Part shown: positions 37,051 to 48,098 of the stretch, one piece after another
Layout: each line of letters begins with the position of its first letter
Numbering within the stretch: position 1 is the stretch's first letter
Assembly: GCF_003584645.1 (NCBI RefSeq)
Contig: NZ_AP017928.1
Location: 3,696,395-3,760,394, forward strand
DNA: 64,000 nt
Direction of reading: 5' to 3'
Origin: Methylocaldum marinum
GTDB taxonomy: Bacteria > Pseudomonadota > Gammaproteobacteria > Methylococcales > Methylococcaceae
The notes under the pieces: model-generated
What the model was told of the DNA's origin: nothing
Database searches by the model: none
Seen by the model: the letters and a program-made list of their open reading frames with translations, nothing else
Position numbers and translations under genes: made by a program

Positions 37051-38607
37051 CTGAGCAAGCATCTACTGAAATCCACGGCGGCCGTGGGCGGCATGACCTT
37101 CGTCTCCCGCCTGCTGGGGTTCGTTCGGGATATCGTCATTGCCCGCTATTTCGGCGCCGCCACCGGCACCGATGCTTTCTTCGTCGCCTTCCGGATCCCC
37201 AACCTGTTGCGCCGGCTTTTCGCCGAAGGCGCTTTCGCTCAGGCATTCGTGCCGGTACTGTCGGACTACAAGGAGCGCGCGGACCGAACGGAGCTCAAAC
37301 GGTTCCTCGATCGAACGGCCGGCGGCTTGTCACTCGCCCTGTTCATCATCACTTTGGTCGGCATTTTCGCGGCGCCGGCCCTCATCATACTGTTTGCGCC
37401 CGGTTTCTATCGAAATGCCGGACAGTTCGAACTCACCGTGACGATGCTGCGCATCACCCTGCCGTATCTTTTCTTCATTTCGCTCACGGCATTCGCGGGA
37501 GCCATCCTCAATACCTGGGGACGTTTTGCCATACCCGCCTTCACCCCGGTGTTTCTGAATCTGGTGATGATCGCCGCCGCGATCTGGCTCGCCCCTCAGC
37601 TGTCGGAGCCGATTACCGCCCTGGCCTGGAGCGTGCTGATCGCCGGCGTCGTGCAGCTCGCCTTTCAAGTACCGGCGCTCCTCCGGGCCGGCGTGCTGCC
37701 GAGACCCCGCTACGGATTTCACGACCCCGGCGTACGCCGCATCATCAAAACCATAGGACCCGCGATTTTCGGGGCTTCGGTACCTCAGGTAAATCTTCTG
37801 GTCGACACCTTGATCGCCTCGTTTCTAGTCTCCGGGAGTGTATCCTGGCTTTATTACTCCGACCGCCTAGTGGAATTCCCATTGGGAATTTTCGGAGTCG
37901 CCATCGGCACCGTGATACTGCCTCATCTGTCAAAGAATCATGCGAACCGCGACCGGGACGGGTTTTCCCGTTCGCTTGACTGGGCTCTCCGCTGGGTAAT
38001 CCTGATCGGCTTGCCGGCTACCCTGGGACTCGCGCTGCTGTCCGAACCGATGATCGCCACGCTTTTCCAATATGATCGGTTTTCCGCGCATGACGCCGAG
38101 ATGGCCAGCCGGAGCCTGATGACTTACGCCATAGGGCTGACAGGTTTCATCGCGATCAAGGTGCTGATCCCGGGTTTCAGCTCGAGGCAAGACCTTCGGA
38201 CTCCGGTCCGATATGGCGTTTATGCCATTCTCACCAATCTCGGCCTTAACCTTGCCCTGATCTTTCAGCTTGCCCCGATCGGCTGGGGTCACGCGGGCCT
38301 GGCGCTGGCGACCGCGCTGGCGGCTCTTCTCAACGCGGGACTGCTCCTGGCCAAGCTTTTGAAGGACCGCATTTACAGACCGGAACCGGGCTGGGGAATT
38401 TTTCTCCTGCGCGTGGCGCTCGCCGGCGGCGTCATGTCCCCGCTTCTGATCCATGCATCCAATGCCTATCCGTGGCAGCTCTGGTCACCGGGGGATCGAA
38501 TTTCGCACCTCGCGCTATGGATACTACTGGGGTTTGCGGCTTATGTGTCGTGCCTGACCCTGACCGGGCTCCGTCCCCGGCACATGCTGGTTCCGGAAAG
38601 CACTTGA
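37051..38607 (+). CDS. murJ: Lipid II flippase MurJ
   Basis: An inner-membrane flippase for the peptidoglycan precursor lipid II, with about 14 hydrophobic segments. N-terminal hallmark: GGMTFVSRLLGFVRDIVIA, then TDAFFVAFRIPNLLRRLFAE with the conserved Arg residues. The first ATG or GTG is at or after 37084, but the family N-terminus (SKHLLKSTAAVGG) is encoded upstream, beginning at a CTG at 37051 just after an in-frame stop at 37045. I therefore take CTG 37051 as the probable start, giving 518 residues. GTG 37084 would remove the first 11 conserved residues. It heads the murJ-ribF-ileS-lspA series. Confidence 0.9.
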   Translation: MSKHLLKSTAAVGGMTFVSRLLGFVRDIVIARYFGAATGTDAFFVAFRIPNLLRRLFAEGAFAQAFVPVLSDYKERADRTELKRFLDRTAGGLSLALFIITLVGIFAAPALIILFAPGFYRNAGQFELTVTMLRITLPYLFFISLTAFAGAILNTWGRFAIPAFTPVFLNLVMIAAAIWLAPQLSEPITALAWSVLIAGVVQLAFQVPALLRAGVLPRPRYGFHDPGVRRIIKTIGPAIFGASVPQVNLLVDTLIASFLVSGSVSWLYYSDRLVEFPLGIFGVAIGTVILPHLSKNHANRDRDGFSRSLDWALRWVILIGLPATLGLALLSEPMIATLFQYDRFSAHDAEMASRSLMTYAIGLTGFIAIKVLIPGFSSRQDLRTPVRYGVYAILTNLGLNLALIFQLAPIGWGHAGLALATALAALLNAGLLLAKLLKDRIYRPEPGWGIFLLRVALAGGVMSPLLIHASNAYPWQLWSPGDRISHLALWILLGFAAYVSCLTLTGLRPRHMLVPEST

Positions 38608-38623
38608 GTACCGGGGACCGTCC

Positions 38624-39580
38624 ATGCACCTGATTCGAGGACTCGCCGATCTGAACCTTCCCGAGGGAGGCTGCGTTGCCACCATCGGCAATTTTGACGG
38701 CGTCCATATCGGCCACTGCCAAGTGATCGAAAGACTTGCCGAAGCCGGGCGAAGACTGGAATTGCCGGTCGTGGTCGTGCTTTTCGAACCGCAGCCTCGG
38801 GAGTATTTCTTTCCGAACGAAGCACCGGCCCGCCTGACCCGGCTACGCGAAAAACTGGCGCGCTTGGCGCAGCTGCCGGTCGACCAGGTATTGCTGCTCC
38901 GCTTCACCAGGGGTCTCGCCGATTTGCCGGCTGAAAGCTTTATCCAGAAGATCCTGCTTCAAGGGTTACGCATCAAACACCTGGTGGTGGGCGACGATTT
39001 CCGGTTCGGCAAAAACCGCCTCGGCAACTTCAGCCTATTGCGGCAGGCCGGGAGAGAATTCGGCTTCGCAGTGGTCGATACACCATCGGTATTGGTCGAT
39101 GGACGGCGCGTGAGCAGCACCCTGATCCGCAAGGCCCTCGAGGCAGGCGATTTCGCTCGGGCAGGACGGCTCCTGGGACGCCCGTACTCGGTTTGCGGGC
39201 GGGTCATCCACGGCGCCAAGCGCGGCCGAACACTCGGTTTTCCCACGGCCAACATCCTGATGAGACGGAAAAACACTCCTGTCCAGGGGGTGTTTGCCGT
39301 TACAATGTGCGGAATAGGCGATCATCCGCTGCCGGGGGTTGCGAACGTGGGCATACGCCCGACCGTCGCGGGAGGACGTACGGTGCTCCTGGAAACCTAT
39401 TTACTGGACTTCTCCGGAGATCTCTACGGAAAGCAGGTGGAAATCGTTTTCCACCGCAAACTCCGGGACGAAAAGCGCTTCAACGGCTTGGCCGAACTGC
39501 AGGTCCAGATCCAACGGGACGTCATGACCGCAAGAGGCTATTTCGCCACCTCAAATTCAACACCATCCTCTGGATCATGA
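38624..39580 (+). CDS. ribF: Bifunctional riboflavin kinase/FAD synthetase
   Basis: A 318-residue enzyme making FMN and FAD. The N-terminal FAD synthetase part has [20 protein letters not shown] (nucleotide-binding HxGH) and [12 protein letters not shown]. The C-terminal riboflavin kinase part has [24 protein letters not shown] and [15 protein letters not shown]. Its stop overlaps the ileS start (ATGA). Confidence 0.96.
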   Translation: MHLIRGLADLNLPEGGCVATIGNFDGVHIGHCQVIERLAEAGRRLELPVVVVLFEPQPREYFFPNEAPARLTRLREKLARLAQLPVDQVLLLRFTRGLADLPAESFIQKILLQGLRIKHLVVGDDFRFGKNRLGNFSLLRQAGREFGFAVVDTPSVLVDGRRVSSTLIRKALEAGDFARAGRLLGRPYSVCGRVIHGAKRGRTLGFPTANILMRRKNTPVQGVFAVTMCGIGDHPLPGVANVGIRPTVAGGRTVLLETYLLDFSGDLYGKQVEIVFHRKLRDEKRFNGLAELQVQIQRDVMTARGYFATSNSTPSSGS

Positions 39581-42396
39581 GCACGGACTATAAATCGACT
39601 CTGAATTTACCCCGTACCGACTTTCCGATGAAGGCCAATCTGCCGCAGCGCGAGCCCGAGCAGATCGAACGCTGGCGCGGCATGGACCTGTACCGGAAGA
39701 TTCGCGAAACTTTCCGTGGACGCTCCAAGTTCATTCTTCATGACGGCCCGCCTTACGCCAACGGCGAAATCCACATCGGCCATGCCGTAAACAAGGTGTT
39801 GAAGGACATCATCGTCAAAAGCAAGGGCTTGAACGGTTTCGACGCACCTTACGTGCCGGGCTGGGATTGCCACGGCCTGCCCATCGAGTTGATGGTGGAA
39901 AAGAAGATCGGCAAAGCCGGCGTCAAGGTCAACGCCTCCGATTTCCGCAAAGCCTGCCGCAGCTATGCGTCCGAGCAAGTGGACATCCAGCGGCGCGAGT
40001 TCATCCGGCTCGGCGTTTTCGGCGACTGGGAAAATCCGTACCTGAGCATGGATTTCCGCTTCGAGGCCGACATCCTGCGCGCTTTGGGCCGAATCTCCGT
40101 GCGCGGCCATCTGGTGAAAGGGGCAAAGCCGGTACATTGGTGTACCGATTGCGGCTCCGCGCTGGCCGAAGCCGAGGTCGAATACGAAAACAAGCGTTCA
40201 ATCGCCATCGACGTGCGGTTCAGGGTGCTCGACGAAACCGCGCTGATCCAGCGTTGTCATTCGGTGCCGGGCCATCCGGGCGAAGGGCCGCTGTCGGTGG
40301 TCATCTGGACGACCACCCCCTGGACCCTTCCGGCCAACCAGGGCGTGGCGCTCAATCCGGAGTTCGATTACGCCGTGGTGCAATGTCCGGAGCCGACGGA
40401 ACGGCTGGTCGTGGCCGAGGCCCTGATGAAAGATGTCATGATGCGCTGCGGCGTCGACGACTATCGCGTCGTGGCGTATTGCAAAGGCTCGGACCTCGAA
40501 GGATTGATGCTGCGGCATCCGTTTTACGAGCGGGAAGTACCGATCGTTCTCGGCGATCATGTGACGCTCGAGGCCGGTACCGGTGCGGTGCATACGGCGC
40601 CCGGCCATGGCCAGGAGGACTACGTCGTCGGTCAGCGCTATGGACTGCCGGTCGACAATCCGGTGGCGGACGACGGCAAGTTCCTGCCGAGCACGCCGCT
40701 GTTCGCCGGCGAACACGTGATGAACGCCAACGGCCATGTGGTCGAGGTGCTCAAGGAACGCGGCGCGCTGCTGCACGAAGCGCGCATCGAGCACAGCTAT
40801 CCGCACTGTTGGCGGCACAAGACGCCGGTGATATTCAGAGCCACGCCGCAATGGTTCATCGCCATGGACAAGAATGACCTTCGCCACCAGGCACTGGAAG
40901 AAATCAAGAAAGTGCAATGGATACCCGACTGGGGACAGGCGCGTATCGAAGGCATGGTCGCCAACCGGCCCGACTGGTGCGTCTCCCGGCAGCGCAACTG
41001 GGGCGTGCCGATCGCCTTGTTCGTCCATCGCGAGACCGGCGCCCTGCACCCGCGTACCGAAGACCTGATCGAAGCGGTCGCGCAAAGAGTCGAAGAACGG
41101 GGGATTGACGCCTGGTTCGAGCTCGATCCCGTCGAATTGCTGGGCGAGGAGGCGGCTCAGTACCAGAAGATCAACGACACGCTGGATGTCTGGTTCGATT
41201 CCGGCGTCAGCCACTTTTGCGTGCTGGATCGGCGGGAAGACCTGCATGCCCCGGCCGATCTGTACCTCGAAGGCTCGGACCAGCATCGCGGCTGGTTCCA
41301 ATCGTCCTTGCTCACCTCGGTCGCGATCCGCGACACCGCGCCGTATCGGCAGGTGCTGACCCACGGCTTCACCGTGGACGCGGAAGGCAAGAAAATGTCG
41401 AAATCCAGGGGCAATGTAGTAGCCCCGCAGAAAGTGGTGCAGAACCTCGGAGCCGACATCCTGAGACTCTGGGTCGCGGCCACCGACTACCGGGCCGAGA
41501 TGAACGTCTCCGACGAGATTCTGAAGCGCACGGCAGACGTTTACCGGCGCTTGCGCAATACCGCCCGCTACCTGCTCGCCAACATGAACGGCTTCGATCC
41601 GGAGCGGCATTCGGTCGAGCCCGAAAAGATGCTGGCGCTCGACCGCTGGGCGGTGGACCGGGCTTTCCGTCTGCAGCAGGAAATCGTCGAAGCCTACGAG
41701 ACCTACCAGTTCAACCTGGTCTACCAAAAAGTCCACAACTTTTGCTCCATCGACCTGGGCAGCTTCTATCTCGACGTGCTGAAGGACCGCCAGTACACCT
41801 GCCGCGAGGACAGCCTCCCGCGGCGATCGGCGCAGACCGCGATGTACCACATCGCCGAAGCCTTGACCCACTGGCTGGCACCCATCCTGAGCTTCACGGC
41901 CGATGAAATCTGGCGCCATCTGCCCGGCAAACGGAGCGATTCGGTGTTTCTGGAGACTTGGTACGAAGGCTTGTTCCCGCTGGACGAGCCCTCCCCGTTC
42001 GACCGCGAGTTCTGGGATTTCCTCCTCAAAGTCCGCGAGGCGGTGAGCAAGGAACTGGAGGTGCTGCGCGTGCGCGGCGAGATCGGCTCGTCCCTGGATG
42101 CCGAAGTCGAGCTTTACTGCAGTCAGCCGGTTTTCGAACGACTTGCCCCGATCGAAAGCGATCTCCGCTTCGTGTTCATCACGTCGTACGCGAACCTGCG
42201 GCCGGATGGCGCAAGCGATACGCTCCCGACGGGCATGGAAGGACTGGAGCTGAAAGTTCGAGCGTCGGACAAGCCCAAATGCGTACGCTGCTGGCATCAC
42301 CGCGAGGACGTCGGCAAGCATGCCGATCATCCCGAGCTTTGCGGACGTTGCGTCGAAAACGTCGCGGGGCCGGGCGAAACCCGTCTTTACGCCTGA
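39577..42396 (+). CDS. ileS: Isoleucyl-tRNA synthetase
   Basis: A 939-residue class I synthetase. It has [20 protein letters not shown] (HIGH), the editing domain with [27 protein letters not shown] (KMSKS) and a C-terminal zinc site ([12 protein letters not shown] and CGRCVENV). It begins [20 protein letters not shown]. Translation is coupled to ribF, and lspA follows 5 bases after the stop. Confidence 0.98.
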   Translation: MSTDYKSTLNLPRTDFPMKANLPQREPEQIERWRGMDLYRKIRETFRGRSKFILHDGPPYANGEIHIGHAVNKVLKDIIVKSKGLNGFDAPYVPGWDCHGLPIELMVEKKIGKAGVKVNASDFRKACRSYASEQVDIQRREFIRLGVFGDWENPYLSMDFRFEADILRALGRISVRGHLVKGAKPVHWCTDCGSALAEAEVEYENKRSIAIDVRFRVLDETALIQRCHSVPGHPGEGPLSVVIWTTTPWTLPANQGVALNPEFDYAVVQCPEPTERLVVAEALMKDVMMRCGVDDYRVVAYCKGSDLEGLMLRHPFYEREVPIVLGDHVTLEAGTGAVHTAPGHGQEDYVVGQRYGLPVDNPVADDGKFLPSTPLFAGEHVMNANGHVVEVLKERGALLHEARIEHSYPHCWRHKTPVIFRATPQWFIAMDKNDLRHQALEEIKKVQWIPDWGQARIEGMVANRPDWCVSRQRNWGVPIALFVHRETGALHPRTEDLIEAVAQRVEERGIDAWFELDPVELLGEEAAQYQKINDTLDVWFDSGVSHFCVLDRREDLHAPADLYLEGSDQHRGWFQSSLLTSVAIRDTAPYRQVLTHGFTVDAEGKKMSKSRGNVVAPQKVVQNLGADILRLWVAATDYRAEMNVSDEILKRTADVYRRLRNTARYLLANMNGFDPERHSVEPEKMLALDRWAVDRAFRLQQEIVEAYETYQFNLVYQKVHNFCSIDLGSFYLDVLKDRQYTCREDSLPRRSAQTAMYHIAEALTHWLAPILSFTADEIWRHLPGKRSDSVFLETWYEGLFPLDEPSPFDREFWDFLLKVREAVSKELEVLRVRGEIGSSLDAEVELYCSQPVFERLAPIESDLRFVFITSYANLRPDGASDTLPTGMEGLELKVRASDKPKCVRCWHHREDVGKHADHPELCGRCVENVAGPGETRLYA

Positions 42397-42401
42397 CGCT
42401 T

Positions 42402-42878
42402 ATGCTGCATTGGCTTTGGCTCTCCGCGCTGGTCGTCGGCCTGGACCAGCTCACCAAGCAGATGGTCGACCGCTCTATGGAACTGTACGAATCGGTCGGC
42501 CTACTGCCTTTTTTCCAGCTCACTTATTTGCGCAACGAGGGCGCGGCGTTCAGCTTTCTGAGTCAGGCCGGAGGCTGGCAGCGCTGGCTCTTCATCGGCC
42601 TGGCGGTCATTGCCAGCGGCGCGATCTGTTACTGGCTGAGCCGACTCGGCAAGAATCAGCGCTGGGAAGCCGCCGCCTGGGCGCTGGTGCTCGGCGGCGC
42701 GCTGGGCAACCTCATCGACCGGGTTATATACGGATACGTCATCGACTTTCTCGACGTGTTTTACGGGGAATGGCATTGGCCGCCCTTCAACGTCGCCGAT
42801 TCGGCGATCACCATAGGCGTCGCGATGCTGCTTATCGACTCCCTGAGACCCCGGCAATCGACGGCCAGCCTGGTATAA
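42402..42878 (+). CDS. lspA: Lipoprotein signal peptidase
   Basis: A 158-residue inner-membrane aspartyl protease that removes signal peptides from prolipoproteins. Four transmembrane segments are visible. Conserved blocks are LDQLTKQMVD, RNEGAAFSFL, GGALGNLIDRVIYGYVIDFL and FNVADSAITIG; the Asp residues in the last two are catalytic. The stop lies 12 bases before a REP-like cluster. Confidence 0.96.
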   Translation: MLHWLWLSALVVGLDQLTKQMVDRSMELYESVGLLPFFQLTYLRNEGAAFSFLSQAGGWQRWLFIGLAVIASGAICYWLSRLGKNQRWEAAAWALVLGGALGNLIDRVIYGYVIDFLDVFYGEWHWPPFNVADSAITIGVAMLLIDSLRPRQSTASLV

Positions 42879-42889
42879 GCGACACGGTC

Positions 42890-43143
42890 GTAGGTCGGCA
42901 ATCCCTTGCCGACAAAGACGCTCGACCGGGCCGTGACGTCGGGAAAGGATTCCCGACCTACAAAGTGGCATGGCCGTAGGTCGGCAATCCCTTGCCGACG
43001 CAGACGCTCACCCGAGCCACGACGTCGGGAAAGGATTCCCGACCTACAAAGTGGCATGCCCGTAGGTCGGCAATCCCTTGCCGACAAAGACGCTCGATCA
43101 GACGCTCACCCGAGCCACGACGTCGGGAAAGGATTCCCGACCT
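42890..43143. repeat. REP-like palindrome cluster, left part
   Basis: Three pairs of alternating palindromes. Type A has the core GTCGGCAATCCCTTGCCGAC and type B the core GTCGGGAAAGGATTCCCGAC. Each pair starts GTAGGTCGG and ends CCGACCTAC, so a pair can form one large stem. The last type B copy stops at CGACCT, exactly where the IS110 element begins; the missing ACAAAGTGGCAT continues at 44363. Confidence 0.9.
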
Positions 43144-43149
43144 TGTATT

Positions 43150-44345
<1,196 letters not shown>

Positions 44346-44362
44346 CCCGGATAACAGTATCT

Positions 44363-44448
44363 ACAAAGTGGCATGGCCGTAGGTCGGCAATCCCTTGCCG
44401 ACGCAGACGCTCACCCGAGCCACGACGTCGGGAAAGGATTCCCGACCT
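44363..44448. repeat. REP-like palindrome pair, right of IS110
   Basis: Continuation of the split repeat (ACAAAGTGGCAT), then one type A and one type B palindrome ending in CCCGACCT. The next bases (TGTATT) equal the first bases of the IS110 left end, although the rest differs. Confidence 0.85.
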
Positions 44449-44571
44449 TGTATTTGATCCAGAAAGATCTGTGGCCGGACCAGCATTCCGGGCACCGCAC
44501 CGCTGAAAGTGCCGGGAAAGCCCGAATACCGCCCCATTGACCGTTTTTTCGTCGACCCATGGAGCAAGCGC

Positions 44572-45009
44572 GTGGACAAATTCATGCAAGCCGCTTTCGA
44601 AGAAGCCGAGCAAGGACTGCAAACCGGGGGCATACCGATCGGATCGGTACTGGTGCACCGGGATCGCATCATCGGCCGCGGGCACAACCTGCGCGTGCAG
44701 CAGGGCAGCCCCATCCTGCACGCGGAAACGGATGCCTTGGCGAATGCCGGGCGACAGCCCGCGGCGGTTTACCGGGAGTGTACGCTTTACACCACGCTGT
44801 CGCCCTGCATCATGTGTACGGGTGCGATCCTGCTTTATCGGATTCCCAGGGTCGTGATCGGCGAGCACCAGACGTTTCTGGGCGAAGAGGAGCTGCTGAG
44901 GCTGCGCGGTGTCTCGGTCGAAGTACGCAACGATTCCGCCTGTATTCGCCTCATGTCCCGCTTCATAGAGACTCACCCGGAGCTGTGGCGGGAAGACATC
45001 GGCGTCTAA
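44572..45009 (+). CDS. Nucleoside/cytosine deaminase-like protein
   Basis: A 145-residue zinc deaminase of the CDD/TadA superfamily. The zinc motif is HAETDAL together with TLSPCIMCTGAIL. The form GGIPIGSVLVHRDRIIGRGHN and the C-terminal ELWREDIGV resemble fungal-type cytosine deaminase more than tRNA-editing TadA. The start GTG at 44572 follows GGAG and begins at the family N-terminus; a longer frame from 44509 is open but not family-like. Its 3' end overlaps the convergent acetyltransferase gene. The substrate is not certain. Confidence 0.8.
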   Translation: MDKFMQAAFEEAEQGLQTGGIPIGSVLVHRDRIIGRGHNLRVQQGSPILHAETDALANAGRQPAAVYRECTLYTTLSPCIMCTGAILLYRIPRVVIGEHQTFLGEEELLRLRGVSVEVRNDSACIRLMSRFIETHPELWREDIGV

Positions 45010-46247
45010 AACGCGGACATCCGGCGTATTCGCCACGGAAGCGCTTGCATCACCCGGTGAAAGCGGCGCGACACGATTTCGCTGACGCCGCCGCGTACCG
45101 CGACAACGTAGCGGTGTAGCGGCAGGGGTTCCGTTCGCATGCTCAGCGGCAGAGCGGCTGCCTCGACGGCGCAGCTGTCCAGCCATTCGATGTCCTTGCC
45201 GAGGAGGTCGCCGTCGTCGTGCAGTCGAACGATGCCCTCCTGGTCCAGCAGAAAGCCCGGACCGCACCGGGCATACACAGGATCTTCGTCGTACGCCATT
45301 TTGAACCCGAAGCATCCGGGATGCGCGAGGAAGGCGCTGCGCGCCGCGACCAGCCGATCGCCGACCCTTAGAGTGAGCAGCGACAGGCGCTTACGACGGT
45401 GCGCTTCTTTGAGAATGGCCTTGGCGATCTCCGAGCCGTTCGGCATCGAGGCCATGGAGGTGCCGATTTTGCCCTTCCATTGGCTGGATTCCAGGGCGAT
45501 GAACTCGTTCAGGAGACGGTCGATGTCCTCCGACTCGTCGACATCGGCGACCCTTACCGGCCCGAGATCCTCGAGCAGGCGGCGCAGGCGCTTGAGATGC
45601 CTGCGCCGTTTCCCGGAAAGTACGCGGGAGAAATAAGCCTCGGCATCGGTTTGGCGGCGGTAAAGATGGGATTCATGCATGTCCGGCACATGGCACAAGC
45701 GCCGGTCCTCGGCACGCCAGCGCTCGACCCCGTCGATGATTCCGCTTCCGCCGGGCAGGTCGTCCAGGACGAGGATCTTCGGAGCGTGCCTTTCAGCCAC
45801 CAGCCAACGGCCGAGAGTCGCCAGGGCATTGGCCACCGCGCCGGAGCGGAGAAGCGGCGTGCGGCGCAGTGTCCAACGATAGGAATCCCGCCACGGGCAC
45901 AGGCAGTGAACGGGGCATAGCGGGTGGAGAAGTTTCTGCTCGAACGGGAAAAAACCGATCAGAGTGTCGTGCGCTCCCGAGCCGTCGTCGTTGGTTCCGT
46001 GAACGAGCAGAAGGCGCAATCTGCGTTTCCGGTCCGAAGCGCCCAGCAAAGGCAGAAAACACCACGGTTCGTAGAACGGATTAGGGTGCACCGCGTTCTC
46101 CGCCAAATCCTCGATAGCCTCGCTACAGCATTCGATACCCTCGATCGTGTCGACGACGGCGACGGAACCCCGGGGTGGATTCCCGAACGAAAACCTGGTC
46201 TGCCGGACAGGGCCGGGCTCGGATCGAACAGCCTGGTTCATTGGCAT
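45006..46247 (-). CDS. BioF2-like GNAT acetyltransferase (CelD/FemAB-type)
   Basis: A 413-residue protein with the double-GNAT architecture of the BioF2-like group. Features include NPFYEPWCFLPLL near residue 56, YFSRVLSGKRRRHLKRLRR, FIALESSQWKGKIGTS and GPGFLLDQEGIVRLHDDG. Members are often tied to cell-surface polysaccharide or lipid modification. No glycan genes are nearby. The start at ATG 46247 gives a longish, poorly conserved N-terminus of about 30 residues. It is convergent with the deaminase gene. Confidence 0.75.
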   Translation of the reverse strand: MPMNQAVRSEPGPVRQTRFSFGNPPRGSVAVVDTIEGIECCSEAIEDLAENAVHPNPFYEPWCFLPLLGASDRKRRLRLLLVHGTNDDGSGAHDTLIGFFPFEQKLLHPLCPVHCLCPWRDSYRWTLRRTPLLRSGAVANALATLGRWLVAERHAPKILVLDDLPGGSGIIDGVERWRAEDRRLCHVPDMHESHLYRRQTDAEAYFSRVLSGKRRRHLKRLRRLLEDLGPVRVADVDESEDIDRLLNEFIALESSQWKGKIGTSMASMPNGSEIAKAILKEAHRRKRLSLLTLRVGDRLVAARSAFLAHPGCFGFKMAYDEDPVYARCGPGFLLDQEGIVRLHDDGDLLGKDIEWLDSCAVEAAALPLSMRTEPLPLHRYVVAVRGGVSEIVSRRFHRVMQALPWRIRRMSAF

Positions 46248-46902
46248 GCTTCCATTCTCCCAATGTTGTTTCTCGGCCCGCCTCGCGGCGTCCCGTTACG
46301 CGCGAAAGTCCGCACCGGGCAGGTTTCTGCGCAGTCGTTCAGTGGTTTGGACAAATTGACGGCTTAGACGCGAGGGTGCCGCCCGTTTTTGAAAAAAACC
46401 GCGGGATGATATCGCGTTGCCGCCCAGGAGATACGATTCGACGGAGCCGGCTCGGTGCCGGAAATGCGTGATGTCTGGTTCATGGAATCCCTTCCCAAAA
46501 ACGTCAAGAATGTCGGTTCAAAATACCCTGCCGATGGGGCCGGAATTGACCGCCGATCAAGGCGTAGGTCGGCCATCCCTTGCCGACGCCTGCGTGTCAG
46601 GCCCACTTGGACGGAGTTCAGGACGGGCTCGCGCCCGGGTTGCTCTCGATGCCTCTCGTACAGCCGCCATCAACATCCAAGTTCGCCGGAGGCCGTTCGT
46701 GGCACGGACGGCGGCATGCGGGGCCGAGTCAGGCCGTTCGATGTCCACCGTGCTCTCTCATCATAATGTAGGCCAGGCCCTGGTGTTAATGAGAAAAAAT
46801 GGATTTTGGGCGCCGGGAGCGATGGGCGTGTCGCCTTCGAGCCTTTTGGCGGCCTCGCGGTACCGGATCCACACCGCGAAAGAGGCTAGCCCGTGTGACG
46901 CC
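46248..46902. other. Intergenic region, no supported gene
   Basis: About 650 bases with one REP-like type A copy (46564-46587). A minus-strand frame near 46.8 kb looks weakly protein-like (WIRYREAAKRLEG) but cannot be assigned. Confidence 0.5.
46564..46587. repeat. Single REP-like palindrome (type A variant)
   Basis: GTAG plus a palindrome reading GTCGGCCATCCCTTGCCGAC, which differs by one base from the usual core. Confidence 0.75.
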
Positions 46903-47020
46903 TTAAGGAAGCTCTGATTAATTCTCCAAATCAGAGAAACCACCTGTCCAACTGATTGATCCAACAGGCCCTCACCCAACCCTCTCCCAGAGGGAGAGGG
47001 CTTATTCAGAGCTTCCTTAA
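46903..47020. repeat. MITE-like element, copy 1
   Basis: A 118-bp non-coding element with terminal inverted repeats of 19 bases (18 of 19 paired): TTAAGGAAGCTCTGATTAA at the left and its near-complement at the right. Inside is a second palindrome around CCCTCTCCCAGAGGGAGAGG. A second, more eroded copy lies at 60129-60241. Confidence 0.8.
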
Positions 47021-47091
47021 CGTAGAAATAATGGGTTCTAGGTAAAATGACGTCAAGAGGCAGTCGGAAACCATCATCGAGGTGCCTGTCC

Positions 47092-47946
47092 ATGGATTAT
47101 TTCATGCGATTCGTTTTCAAACCGAACACTTCCCGGCTCGAGCGCCTGGCCCGCACAACCCTGTTGACGGCGGCGCTGGTTTCGGCGACGGGTTGCGCCA
47201 CGCAGCAGGATCCGTGGCTCACGGGGCGCTGGGTGGATCTCACCCATTCCTTTTCCGCGGCGACCGTCTACTGGCCGACGTCGACACCCTTCCGCCTGGA
47301 GCCGGTGTTCGTCGGGACCACCGCAAAGGGCTATCACTACGAAGCCTACGAATTCCGGGCGGCGGAACATGGCGGCACGCATCTGGACGCCCCGAACCAC
47401 TTTTCCGACAACGCTCCCGCGGTCGATCAGATTCCGCTCGACCGGCTGATCGGTCCCGCCGTGGTGATCGACGTCTCGTCCAAGGCCGTGGAAAATCGCG
47501 AGTACCGGGCGAGTCTCGACGATCTTGCAGCCTGGGAGAAAGACCACGGAAAGATTCCCGAACAAGCGATCGTGCTGGTGCGTACGGGCTATGACCGGTT
47601 CTGGCCGGACCCGGCCCGCTATCTGGGCACTGCCGAACGGGGTGAGGCGGCGGTGGCGAAGCTCCACTTCCCCGGCCTGGACCCGGACGCGGCACGCTGG
47701 CTGGTCGAACAGCGCCGCGTCAAGGCTGTCGGGCTGGATACGGCGAGCATAGATTACGGGCAATCGTCGCATTTCGAGACCCATCGGATCCTGTCACAGA
47801 AGCGTATTCCGATCTTCGAAAACGTTGCCCGGCTAGGGGAATTGCCGGCGGCCGGCGCCATAGTGATGGCCTTGCCGATGAAGATCGAAGGCGGCAGCGG
47901 TGCGCCGCTTCGGATCATTGCGTGGGTACCTGAAAAAGACCGGTGA
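47092..47946 (+). CDS. Cyclase-family (kynurenine formamidase-like) lipoprotein
   Basis: A 284-residue metal-dependent hydrolase of the cyclase family. The N-terminus is a signal sequence with a lipobox (VSATGC), so the protein is probably lipid-anchored, which is unusual for this mostly cytoplasmic family. The metal-binding hallmark HGGTHLDAPNHF is intact, with ILVRTGYD-like IVLVRTGYDRFW and GLDTASIDYGQSSHFETHR following. The substrate is unknown. The start at ATG 47092 is preferred; ATG 47104 is also possible. Confidence 0.85.
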   Translation: MDYFMRFVFKPNTSRLERLARTTLLTAALVSATGCATQQDPWLTGRWVDLTHSFSAATVYWPTSTPFRLEPVFVGTTAKGYHYEAYEFRAAEHGGTHLDAPNHFSDNAPAVDQIPLDRLIGPAVVIDVSSKAVENREYRASLDDLAAWEKDHGKIPEQAIVLVRTGYDRFWPDPARYLGTAERGEAAVAKLHFPGLDPDAARWLVEQRRVKAVGLDTASIDYGQSSHFETHRILSQKRIPIFENVARLGELPAAGAIVMALPMKIEGGSGAPLRIIAWVPEKDR

Positions 47947-47970
47947 AGCGTTTTCTGATCGAGCGTCTTT

Positions 47971-48098
47971 GTCGGCAAGGGATTGCCGACCTACGGGCAT
48001 GCCACTTTGTAGGTCGGGAATCCTTTCCCGACGCTGCGGGCCCGGGTGAGCGTCTTTGTCGGCAAGGGATTGCCGACCTACGGGCATGCCACTTTGTA
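47971..48098. repeat. REP-like cluster in reverse orientation
   Basis: Three palindromes, type A, type B and type A, each with the flanking GTAGG or CCTAC and the GGGCATGCCACTTTGTAG linker. The cluster sits between the cyclase gene and the pmoC-like gene. Its right edge supplies the last codons and stop of the pmoC-like gene. Confidence 0.9.

Noticed and set aside
40198..42330. 710-codon minus-strand open frame opposite ileS
   Set aside because: It is a shadow of ileS, which is unambiguous.
44572..45009. tRNA adenosine deaminase TadA
   Set aside because: The zinc motif fits the superfamily, but the N-terminal and C-terminal blocks resemble cytosine/nucleoside deaminases, so I left the gene unnamed.
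46761..47093. 110-codon minus-strand frame crossing the MITE copy
   Set aside because: It runs through the MITE and has no start signal; the WIRYREAAKRLEG part is suggestive but cannot be tied to any protein.
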